Shown: piece by piece, positions 1-5,542 of the stretch
Position numbering within the stretch: the stretch's first letter is position 1
How the letters are laid out: each line of letters begins with the position of its first letter
NCBI GenBank assembly: GCA_023229065.1
Contig: JALNZZ010000131.1
Span: 1-5,703 of the forward strand
Direction: 5' to 3'
DNA length: 5,703 bases
Origin: Porticoccaceae bacterium
GTDB taxonomy: Bacteria > Pseudomonadota > Gammaproteobacteria > Pseudomonadales > Porticoccaceae
Notes under the pieces: model-generated
The model's input: the letters and a program-made list of their open reading frames with translations, nothing else
Database searches by the model: none
What the model was told of the DNA's origin: nothing
Position numbers and translations under genes: made by a program

Positions 1-183
1 TGTCGGTGCGTCGCGCAAAGAGAGCGCGCAGACCCGTGCTCCGGCACGCTCGGCGTGGAGCAGGGCATAAAGTAGATCGAGAACTTCCGCCTCGGTGAGA
101 AAACCGTTGTCGGTGACGTAGGCCTGGGAGGCGGTGGCCGGTGTGGAGGAGGGGATTTTGTCCGTCACGATCAACTGCTCCAT
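1..183 (-). CDS. Hypothetical protein, N-terminal part, resembling DUF6306 family
   Basis: Only the first 61 codons are present; the frame is open to the left edge. The translation begins MEQLIVTDKI and continues through a Ser/Thr/Ala-rich stretch to a segment with FLTEAEVLDLLYALLHAERA followed by GARV. From memory, this Leu-rich helix with a central AERAGARV string resembles DUF6306 proteins, small helical proteins of unknown function; that assignment is unverified. It follows the DUF488 gene by 56 bases in the same direction and probably ends or continues the operon. The start is uncertain: the ATG at 183 has no good Shine-Dalgarno sequence, a GTG lies two codons upstream in frame, and another in-frame GTG at 168 is preceded by GGAG at about 9 bases. 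Coding is supported by the open frame, codon use and context. Fairly sure it is a gene, unsure of the family. Confidence 0.55.
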   Translation of the reverse strand, partial: MEQLIVTDKIPSSTPATASQAYVTDNGFLTEAEVLDLLYALLHAERAGARVCALSLRDAPT

Positions 184-212
184 GATCACAGGTGTTAATT
201 AAGGATAGTGTG

Positions 213-239
213 TTCTGCCGCTGAGCGTTATTTCTGCCG
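213..239. repeat. Short direct repeat TTCTGCCG, two copies
   Basis: TTCTGCCG occurs at 213-220 and again at 232-239, spaced 19 bases start to start, in the 56-base gap between the DUF488 gene and the partial gene on the left. The second copy ends next to the DUF488 stop codon. Spacing near two helical turns could suit a protein binding site, but eight bases twice in a short gap can also be chance. No hairpin or T-run terminator is seen in this gap. Confidence 0.25.
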
Positions 240-662
240 TTAGTCTTGTCGGCCTTCCAGGTACATCTTCAGGGCCACGGCGTTGTTGTGCTCGGTATCG
301 CGAGCGCCGTAGACCAGCGTCAGAACCCGGCCATCGCAGCGCTCCAGCAAGGAGGCGAGTTCGTCCTGCTGGTCTTTCAGCTCTGCGTGGTAGCGCTGAT
401 AGAAACCGGCCCAGCGCTGCGGGTCGTGGCTGAACCATTTGCGCAGCTCGGAGGAGGGGGACAGTGCTTTGCACCACTCTTCCACGGCCAGGGCTTCTTT
501 TTTGATCCCCCGCGGCCAGAAGCGATCCACCAGTACCCGGTAGCCGTCATTGGGGGCTGGGTCCTCGTAGACGCGCTTACAGCGAATGTCGGCGGGGGCC
601 TTGGCTGAAAGGCTCTTGGCTAAAGTATTTGTAGCGGAAGCACTTTTGGCGGAAGCGTTCAT
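240..662 (-). CDS. DUF488 family (YeaO-like) protein with repeat-built N-terminal extension
   Basis: A 140-residue protein of the DUF488/YeaO family, small cytosolic proteins with no firmly established function. Family signatures visible are IRCKRVYEDP at about residue 26, VDRFWPRG at 45-52, LSPSSELRKWFSHDPQRW at 67-84, and LTLVYGARDTEHNNAVAL at 114-131, so the complete domain (about 115 residues, the usual family length) is present. The start ATG at 662 is supported by AGGAG six bases upstream. In front of the domain lie about 25 extra residues rich in Ala, Ser and Lys, of which residues 2-21 form four 5-residue repeats (separate entry). If a later start were used the extension would vanish, but the good ribosome binding site argues against that. 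It follows the nitronate monooxygenase gene by 35 bases in the same direction, so it is probably cotranscribed. Family call is firm, role unknown. Confidence 0.9.
   Translation of the reverse strand: MNASAKSASATNTLAKSLSAKAPADIRCKRVYEDPAPNDGYRVLVDRFWPRGIKKEALAVEEWCKALSPSSELRKWFSHDPQRWAGFYQRYHAELKDQQDELASLLERCDGRVLTLVYGARDTEHNNAVALKMYLEGRQD
600..659 (-). repeat. Four 15-bp tandem repeats coding pentapeptides NASAK/SASAT/NTLAK/SLSAK
   Basis: Four contiguous 15-bp units fill codons 2 to 21 of the DUF488 gene: 645-659 (NASAK), 630-644 (SASAT), 615-629 (NTLAK) and 600-614 (SLSAK). On the plus strand the units (seen as 601-615, 616-630, 631-645, 646-660) share TTGGC or GTAGC followed by KGAAG-like bases; GCGGAAGC is exact in two of them, 15 bases apart. 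The peptide consensus is [N/S]-x-[S/L]-A-[K/T]. The unit keeps the reading frame, so the array can grow or shrink without breaking the gene. Divergence between units suggests an old expansion. Confidence 0.65.
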
Positions 663-697
663 TGCGATCTCCTGTCAGTGTCTGGGCGGGCTAGGGC

Positions 698-1717
698 TCA
701 GGGGTAAAGCGGTTGTAGCGCCGCCTGGGCCTCGCTGACGATGTCCCGAACGCGGTCAGCGGCCGCCACTACGGCATTGATTTGGGCGCAGGATTGCCCC
801 GCGTACAGCGCCATGTCGTCGACATCGCCAGTGGCGTCGGCGAGAGGGGAGTCGGTAGAGAACAAATAGACAGGTTGGCCGTCTTGTTCACCGATGCAGG
901 GGGTGTCGCCAGCAGCGCGTTGTTGCTCAAATTCGCCGCGGGTGACGCGATTGCTCAACACCCGCACTGGCGCCCACTCGTGCCAGCTGCCCTTGAACTG
1001 ACGCGAGTAGACGGTGTCGCCAGCGCCAGCTTCCACCAGGCGGCGCTGGTGGTGGGGATGGGCATTGGCCTCGTGGGTGGCGAGAAAGGCACTGCCCATA
1101 CTGGCGCCCTGGGCACCGAGGGCGAGGGCGGCGGCGAGGGCGCGGCCACTGGCGATGCCGCCGGACGCCGCCACGGGCACCGGGCTCAGCGGCACTAGCT
1201 CTGCCACCAGGCTGAGGGTTGAAATAGTACCGCGCACATGGCCGCCGGCCTCGTGGCCCTGGGCGATCAGCACATCGGCACCGGCCTGCAGGGCGAGCTC
1301 TGCATCGCGGCGGTCGCCGACTTGATGGATAATCCGCACGCCCTCGGACTTGAGGTGGCGAATCAGGGACTGATCTACTTCCCAGAACAGCACCAGGGTG
1401 GTGACTTTGAGTGCCAGGCAGGTTTTCACCTGAGCCCGCAACAGCGAGGTGTCGGTGGCGGCGGGTATCAGGTTGACGGCAAAAGGAGCATCGCTGAGGC
1501 GGCGCAATGCGGCGACTTCGTCGCGGATACGGAAGACCGGCTCGCGCACCATGCCCAGGACGCCGAAGCCACCGGCGTTGCCCACCGCTGCCGCCAGGCG
1601 GTGGCGTGCTACGCCGCCCATACCTGCAAGGAGAATAGGATAGCGGCACCCCAGCATCTCGCACAACGGGGTATGGAGTTGGATCGGGTGAGCGCCCTCC
1701 AGGCCTACCAGTGCCAT
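698..1717 (-). CDS. Nitronate monooxygenase family protein (2-nitropropane dioxygenase-like, FMN)
   Basis: A 339-residue TIM-barrel flavoprotein of the nitronate monooxygenase family, which uses FMN and oxygen to oxidise alkyl nitronates, releasing nitrite and a carbonyl compound. Visible motifs: TPLCEMLGCRYPILLAGMGG at 16-35 (first strand and FMN contact), AQGHEAGGHVRG at 152-163 carrying the His expected as catalytic base, ASGGIASGRALAAALALGA at 184-202 and GASMGSAFLATHEA at 204-217 (FMN phosphate region), and a C-terminal YAGQSCAQI. The frame is open up to 1837, but the extra 40 residues are Arg/Pro-rich and lie over the preceding gene in another frame, so I take the ATG at 1717, giving a normal family length. 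This ATG lies inside the end of the DsrE-like gene (13-base overlap) and has no strong ribosome binding site, so coupled translation is likely. The true substrate cannot be read; the family also contains enoyl reductases and other oxidases. Confidence 0.88.
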   Translation of the reverse strand: MALVGLEGAHPIQLHTPLCEMLGCRYPILLAGMGGVARHRLAAAVGNAGGFGVLGMVREPVFRIRDEVAALRRLSDAPFAVNLIPAATDTSLLRAQVKTCLALKVTTLVLFWEVDQSLIRHLKSEGVRIIHQVGDRRDAELALQAGADVLIAQGHEAGGHVRGTISTLSLVAELVPLSPVPVAASGGIASGRALAAALALGAQGASMGSAFLATHEANAHPHHQRRLVEAGAGDTVYSRQFKGSWHEWAPVRVLSNRVTRGEFEQQRAAGDTPCIGEQDGQPVYLFSTDSPLADATGDVDDMALYAGQSCAQINAVVAAADRVRDIVSEAQAALQPLYP

Positions 1718-1896
1718 ACCTGATCTACCTGTCCGTAAACCTCCGCCACGACTTGGCTGTATTCGTTCGGGTCTTCCTGCACGGCAAAGGCGGGGACGCC
1801 GTGGCCGGTGGCATGCATCTGAGTGGCGAGTCGACACTGACCAGCGGCGGTTTCGATGAGCGGGTCCTGACTTTGAATAAACAAATAATCAGACAT
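1705..1896 (-). CDS. Small DsrE-like protein, apparently missing its central part
   Basis: A 63-residue protein starting MSDYLFIQSQDPLIE and ending VDQVWHW. The first 40 residues look like the opening strand-helix-strand of DsrE-like proteins (a hydrophobic strand ending in QSQDP, a helix, then GHGVPAFAVQ), and the last 15 (VVAEVYGQVDQVWHW) resemble the usual C-terminus, where a helix leads to a strand ending near IWH. Family members are commonly about 110 to 120 residues, so roughly 50 central residues, including the segment with the sulfur-carrying Cys in active DsrE proteins, appear absent. One Cys remains at residue 21. The start is well supported by AGGAG six bases upstream. It begins 36 bases after cysI and overlaps the next gene by 13 bases. 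It may be a shortened functional protein, a decayed gene kept for translational coupling, or an unrelated small protein. The similarity is from memory. Confidence 0.6.
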   Translation of the reverse strand: MSDYLFIQSQDPLIETAAGQCRLATQMHATGHGVPAFAVQEDPNEYSQVVAEVYGQVDQVWHW

Positions 1897-1914
1897 GGTG
1901 TGCTCCTGAGAGAC

Positions 1915-1934
1915 AGGGCCTGGTGGCAGGCCCT
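1915..1934 (-). other. GC-rich hairpin at the cysI stop codon
   Basis: AGGGCCTG at 1915-1922 and CAGGCCCT at 1927-1934 are perfect inverted repeats: an 8-bp stem with a 4-base loop. In the minus-strand transcript it begins within the cysI stop codon and ends about 10 bases before the AGGAG of the DsrE-like gene. No T-run follows in the direction of transcription, so it is unlikely to be a rho-independent terminator. It could stabilise the cysJI part of the transcript, mark a processing site, or limit read-through and translation of the downstream genes. Confidence 0.6.
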
Positions 1935-3630
1935 AGGCGGATCGGATAGTCAGCGGCTTGTCGTCCAGCAGTCGTTTGCGGATCAGGAAATCGCCAAAGT
2001 GCTCGCCGTCGCGGCGCTGATTGGCAAAGCGTTCCAGCAGCGGGTCGAGCAGCTCTATAAACCCGGCCTCGTCGACATTGGTGGCGTAGAGCTCGGCCAG
2101 GCGGTCGCCGTGGAAGCTGCCCCCCAGATAGAGGTTGTACAGGCCGGGAGCGCGCCCGGTAAGGGCGATTTCCGCCAGATAGGGACGGGCGCAGCCGTTG
2201 GGACAGCCGGTAATTCGCAAGGTGATGGGGCTGGCTGCCACACCGTGCTGGTGCTTCAGCTGGTCTATCACCGCCAGCAGGTCCGGGGTATAGCGCTCCG
2301 CTTCCGCCATGGCCAGGCCGCAAGTGGGCAGGGCAACGCAACTGAGAGTGTGGGCCGCTTGAGTGTCCGGTTCCAGACGCCAGTCGAGGTCGAGATCAGC
2401 GAGGCGCCACGCCACTTGTTCGCGCTCGTATTCGCCAATATTGATGAGCTGCAAATTCTGGTTGGTGGTGAGGCGCACCTCGCCGCCGTAGTGCTGGAAA
2501 AATGCTTCCAGCTGGGAGCGCAGCGGGCCCTCGACGCGACCGCTTTCGATATACAGGGTGGCGTGCCACAGCCCGTCGTCGCCTTGATGCCAGCCGAGGC
2601 GGTCGCCGTTGCTGAGGTATTCCAGCGGTTCCAGTGCCGCCAGGGGTTTGCCCCAGCGCTGTTCAAGTTCGGCGAGGAACCAGGGCGTACCGAGGCGATC
2701 CAGGGTGTATTTGAACCGTGACCGGTGGCGGTCTTTGCGGTCGCCAAAATCCCGCTGGATGCACATGACGGTTTCGGCGAAGGCGGGTGCCTCGTCGGCG
2801 GGGATAAAGCCGATATCTTCCGCCAGTCGCGGGTAGCTGTCCTCGCGGGTGTCGAGCTGGCCCATGCCGCCGCCGACGCAAACGTTGAAGCCCAGCAGCT
2901 GGCCGTCCCGCACCACGGCGCTGAAGCCGAGATCCTGGCCGTAAACGTCGATATCGTTGACCGGTGGAATGGCAAAGCCGACTTTGAATTTGCGCGGCAA
3001 ATACAGGTCGCCGTAGACCGGCTCTTCGTTGGCGTCGGCGGGTGCTTTGTCCTCGTACCAGATTTCCTTGTAGGCACCGGTTTTGGGAATCAGGCGGTTG
3101 CTGGTGGCGCGGGCCAGGGCGGCCACCCGGCGGTGTACGTCGGACTGGTAGGGATTGGCGCCGCACACCACGCCGCGGCTGTCGTCGCCGCAGGCAGCGA
3201 TGGTGTCCAGACCGATGTCGCGGATGCCCTGCATCAGTTTGCGCAGGTGCCATTTGCGCACGCCGTGGAGCTGCACAGTCTGGCGGGTGGTGATGCGGAT
3301 GCCGCGCTCTGCATAGCGGTGGGCGAGGGCGTCGATACCCTGCCACTGGGCGGTTGTCAGCTGGCCGCCGGGGATGCGCATGCGCACCATAAATTGGTAC
3401 AGGGGTTCGAGAAAGCGCTGGCGGCGCTCGGCCCGCAGGTCGCGGTCGTCCTGTTGATAGATGCCGTGGAATTTCATCAGCAGCGGGTCGTCGCCGGGTA
3501 CGGCACCAGTGGCACTCACTGCCAGACCCTCGGCGATGTGCCCGCGCAAGTGGCGGCTGCGGGCTTTTAGCTGCTCATTGTCGTTGAGGCTTTCCAGCGG
3601 CTGGCTAATATCTGTACTGCGATCCACCAT
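1933..3630 (-). CDS. cysI: Sulfite reductase hemoprotein beta subunit CysI
   Basis: A 565-residue siroheme and [4Fe-4S] protein that reduces sulfite to sulfide with six electrons from CysJ, in cytoplasmic assimilatory sulfate reduction; E. coli CysI has 570 residues. The iron-sulfur and siroheme cysteines are all present: C431 and C437 in CVALPTCGLAMAEAER, and C476 and C480 in ITGCPNGC. Residues that contact sulfite in the E. coli enzyme are kept: R83 in VRMRIPGG, R152 in DDSRGVVCG, and K214 and K216 in LPRKFKVGFA. FHGIYQQDDRDLRAER at 54-69 and FNVCVGGGMG at 248-257 also match the family. The start ATG at 3630 has AGGAG seven bases upstream. The gene lies 54 bases after cysJ in the same direction, the usual cysJI order, but cysH does not follow as it does in E. 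coli. The product appears intact and active. The same protein class can reduce nitrite. Confidence 0.97.
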   Translation of the reverse strand: MVDRSTDISQPLESLNDNEQLKARSRHLRGHIAEGLAVSATGAVPGDDPLLMKFHGIYQQDDRDLRAERRQRFLEPLYQFMVRMRIPGGQLTTAQWQGIDALAHRYAERGIRITTRQTVQLHGVRKWHLRKLMQGIRDIGLDTIAACGDDSRGVVCGANPYQSDVHRRVAALARATSNRLIPKTGAYKEIWYEDKAPADANEEPVYGDLYLPRKFKVGFAIPPVNDIDVYGQDLGFSAVVRDGQLLGFNVCVGGGMGQLDTREDSYPRLAEDIGFIPADEAPAFAETVMCIQRDFGDRKDRHRSRFKYTLDRLGTPWFLAELEQRWGKPLAALEPLEYLSNGDRLGWHQGDDGLWHATLYIESGRVEGPLRSQLEAFFQHYGGEVRLTTNQNLQLINIGEYEREQVAWRLADLDLDWRLEPDTQAAHTLSCVALPTCGLAMAEAERYTPDLLAVIDQLKHQHGVAASPITLRITGCPNGCARPYLAEIALTGRAPGLYNLYLGGSFHGDRLAELYATNVDEAGFIELLDPLLERFANQRRDGEHFGDFLIRKRLLDDKPLTIRSA

Positions 3631-3661
3631 GGGAAAACTCCTGATTGTGTCTAGTGTCTTG

Positions 3662-3685
3662 GGGCCAGTGAGTGTGACCAGGCCC
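3662..3685 (-). other. Possible hairpin at the cysJ stop codon
   Basis: GGGCC at 3662-3666 and GGCCC at 3681-3685 pair as a 5-bp stem; in the minus-strand RNA three more pairs (one G-U) can form above a one-base bulge, leaving a loop of about 7 bases. The structure starts in the cysJ stop codon and lies 26 bases before the cysI AGGAG region. No T-run follows. The minus strand reads TAGGGCCTG from the stop codon, identical to the start of the cysI hairpin. Confidence 0.4.
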
Positions 3686-5439
3686 TAGTACAGGTTGCGG
3701 TGCACCCGTTTGTCTTTTGACAGCTGCTTCCAGAAGCCCTCGCTGTGATTTTTGTCCAGCTGCTCCTGCAGGCGCGCTTCGCAGACGTCGAGAGAATCTT
3801 TTTCGCCGCAGAGATAAATGTGGGCACCTTGAGCGAGCCAGTCATTCAAGCGCTCGGCGTTGTCCAGCAGCGGGTCGGCCAGCTGGCGCCGGGGCTCGTC
3901 GCTGTAAAAAACACTGTCCAGGCTGGTAAGCACCTTGTCGGCGAGGGCCTTTTGCAGGTCAGTCTGATACAAAAAGTCCTCTTCAAACTGTTGCTCGGCG
4001 AACACCAACCAGCAGGGCGGGGGTGTGGCGCGCTGGGCCAGGGCCTGGAGAAATGCCCGGTAGGGGGCGATACCGGTACCTTCGGCGACCAGAATCAGCG
4101 GCAGCTCGGTGTTTTCCGGCAGCTGGAAGCGGGCGTTGCGGTGCGGGTAAATCCGCAGGCTGTCGCCGGGCTGCAGATCCAGCAGGAAGGTGGTGGCGAT
4201 GCCGATCTCTTCGCGCTCGCCGAAGGGGTAGCTGAAGGCTTTTACGGTGAGGTGCAGCTCGTCTTCGTTGACCTCAAGGCAATTGGCCAGATCGTAGAGG
4301 CGTGGCTGCTGGGGCCGCAGGGCATCTACCAGCGCCTGGGGTTCCGGCCGTGCCGGGGCGCGCCGGACCAGGTCGCAGACCTGGTGCTGGCGCAGGAATT
4401 CGCGCTGTGCCTTGGCCTCTCCAGCGTTGATATCCTGCAGCCACTGGGCGTCGCTCAGGGCTGCCCAGGCGGATAAAAAGCCGCGGCTGGGAATGGTCAG
4501 GTCGCGATGTATGCGCAGGGCTTCCACCAGCGACATGGCTTGATCGTCGACCACCACCGGCGCTTCACCGGACAGGCCGGTGGCGTCCAGAATACTGGCT
4601 ACCAGCTGGGGCGGGTTTTCTGGCAAAACGCCGACAGCGTCGCCGGGTAGCAGCGGGAAATCGGCGACCGGCAGTTCCAGTTCCAGGTGGTGGATGGGGT
4701 GAGAGCGATCCGGGTGGCTCAGGCTGTGGTTGGCCAGCACCTCCACTTCGAGAGGCGAGTCCTTGCTGTAGCTTGCCGCTGCCGGTGCACTGCTGTAGGC
4801 AGCACTGTGATCGACGGCGGGAGTTGCCGCCGCGGCGCGGGGCAGGGTGGGCAGCAGTTGTGTCATCCACTCATCTGCTGGCTGGGCGAAATCCACGTCG
4901 CAATCGCGGCGGGGAATCAGGCGCTCGCCGCCGAGGGCTTCCAGGCGCTGGTCGATGATCTGGCCGGTGACGCAGTAGTTTTCGTAAGTGCTGTCGCCGA
5001 GGGCGAGGACGGCAAAGCGCAAGCCCTTCAGCGGCGACATATCGTCGGCATTCAGATTTTCGTAGAAGTCGGTGATAGGCTCCGGCGGGTCGCCGTCGCC
5101 ATGGGTGGCGGTGATCACCACCAGGTATTTCATTTTGGTGAGGCGACGGACACGAGTCTGGGCGAGATCGACCACCTCGGCGGCGATACCGGCCTCGCGA
5201 CAGCGGGCTTCCAGCTGGTGGGCCAGGCGCTTGCAGTTGTCGGTTTCGGTGCCGTAGGCGATGGTGACGCGCTCAGCGGTGTCGGCGACTACTGTCGTTG
5301 CTGTTGCTGCCCCCCATTCCGGTGCAGCCAGATAACCACTGAGCCACAGCCGCTGGCTCTGGTCCAGGCTGTTCAAAAGGGGAAAGAGCTGCCGCCACTG
5401 TTGCTCCGAAAAGAGGCGGGTTGGGACCTCTGCCGTCAT
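3685..5439 (-). CDS. cysJ: Sulfite reductase flavoprotein alpha subunit CysJ, with divergent cofactor motifs
   Basis: A 584-residue diflavin reductase (E. coli CysJ: 599) that takes electrons from a pyridine nucleotide through FAD and FMN to CysI. Order: N-terminal helix region to about 50; flavodoxin domain 58-198 with the FMN loop GTETDN at 63-68, ATHGDGDPPE at 111-120 and LALGDSTYENYC at 145-156; Ala/Ser-rich linker about 200-228; FAD-binding domain with inserted helical part about 230-435 containing RLYD at 380-383; nucleotide-binding domain with AEGTGIAPYRAFLQ from 452, EEDFLYQ at 486-492, AHIYLCG at 539-545, and C-terminal Tyr 584. Several normally conserved residues differ: FMN-loop Gly is D67, RxYS Ser is D383, GPGTG is AEGTG, the Arg after the Ser that binds NADPH 2'-phosphate is D514, and the penultimate-region Asp is N582. 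The ATG at 5439 is preferred (GGATGAG upstream); the frame also offers ATG 5451 and TTG 5460. First gene of the operon, divergent from the LysR gene. Confidence 0.95.
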   Translation of the reverse strand: MTAEVPTRLFSEQQWRQLFPLLNSLDQSQRLWLSGYLAAPEWGAATATTVVADTAERVTIAYGTETDNCKRLAHQLEARCREAGIAAEVVDLAQTRVRRLTKMKYLVVITATHGDGDPPEPITDFYENLNADDMSPLKGLRFAVLALGDSTYENYCVTGQIIDQRLEALGGERLIPRRDCDVDFAQPADEWMTQLLPTLPRAAAATPAVDHSAAYSSAPAAASYSKDSPLEVEVLANHSLSHPDRSHPIHHLELELPVADFPLLPGDAVGVLPENPPQLVASILDATGLSGEAPVVVDDQAMSLVEALRIHRDLTIPSRGFLSAWAALSDAQWLQDINAGEAKAQREFLRQHQVCDLVRRAPARPEPQALVDALRPQQPRLYDLANCLEVNEDELHLTVKAFSYPFGEREEIGIATTFLLDLQPGDSLRIYPHRNARFQLPENTELPLILVAEGTGIAPYRAFLQALAQRATPPPCWLVFAEQQFEEDFLYQTDLQKALADKVLTSLDSVFYSDEPRRQLADPLLDNAERLNDWLAQGAHIYLCGEKDSLDVCEARLQEQLDKNHSEGFWKQLSKDKRVHRNLY

Positions 5440-5505
5440 GCGTAATCTCATCCAAACCAAGTATTTGAGAGTATGCCAAGAGGCCTTTAGTGCTGAATAA
5501 TGAAA

Positions 5506-5511
5506 TATAAT
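5506..5511 (+). promoter_or_regulatory. Candidate -10 box TATAAT for the LysR-type gene
   Basis: A perfect consensus TATAAT on the plus strand ends 31 bases before the LysR-type ATG, placing a transcription start near 5518 and a leader of about 25 bases. No good -35 hexamer lies 16 to 18 bases upstream (GCCTTT or CCTTTA), so the promoter would be weak or helped by a regulator. Confidence 0.4.
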
Positions 5512-5518
5512 CGCGGTT

Positions 5519-5541
5519 TAACTGAAAATTTTTGATAGTTA
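5519..5541. promoter_or_regulatory. Inverted repeat TAACT-N13-AGTTA next to the LysR-type start
   Basis: TAACT at 5519-5523 and AGTTA at 5537-5541 are perfect 5-base inverted repeats around an A/T-rich centre where AA and TT also pair symmetrically. It lies between the candidate -10 box and the ATG at 5543. LysR-type binding sites are interrupted dyads containing T-N11-A; the pair T5523/A5535 has that spacing. A bound protein here could repress the regulator's own gene. In A/T-rich DNA a chance origin is possible. Confidence 0.35.
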
Positions 5542-5542
5542 G

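Larger units (their letters stand above)
5440..5542. promoter_or_regulatory. Divergent intergenic region between cysJ and the LysR-type gene
   Basis: This 103-base region is much richer in A and T than the flanking genes and must hold the promoters of both the leftward operon and the rightward regulator. On the minus strand the best -10-like hexamer I see upstream of cysJ is CATACT (within 5471-5476), with only a poor -35 element (TTCAGC at 16 bases), as expected of an activator-dependent promoter. LysR-type proteins usually bind the shared region between their own gene and the divergent target. Exact promoter positions are a guess. Confidence 0.6.

Noticed and set aside
1718..1837. 40-residue upstream extension of the monooxygenase frame
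   Set aside because: It is Arg/Pro/Gly-rich, unlike the family N-terminus, and overlaps the DsrE-like gene that has a good ribosome binding site; the ATG at 1717 gives normal family length.
1915..1934. Reading the cysI-end hairpin as a rho-independent terminator
   Set aside because: The stem is strong, but the bases after it on the minus strand are GTCTCTCAGG with no T-run, and a well-spaced gene start follows at once.
1711..2721. Long open frame on the plus strand (336 codons) across the monooxygenase start, the DsrE-like gene and cysI
   Set aside because: It is antisense to firmly identified genes, matches no family I recognise, and long antisense frames are expected in GC-rich coding DNA.
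2725..3570. Plus-strand open frame of 281 codons antisense to cysI
   Set aside because: It is the mirror of a conserved cysI coding region, with Gly/Ala/Val-rich composition typical of antisense shadows and no ribosome binding site of note.
3903..3912. Run of A residues (T on the coding strand) in cysJ as a possible frameshift site
   Set aside because: The frame stays intact through the run and the protein continues to match CysJ on both sides, so there is no sign of a shift.
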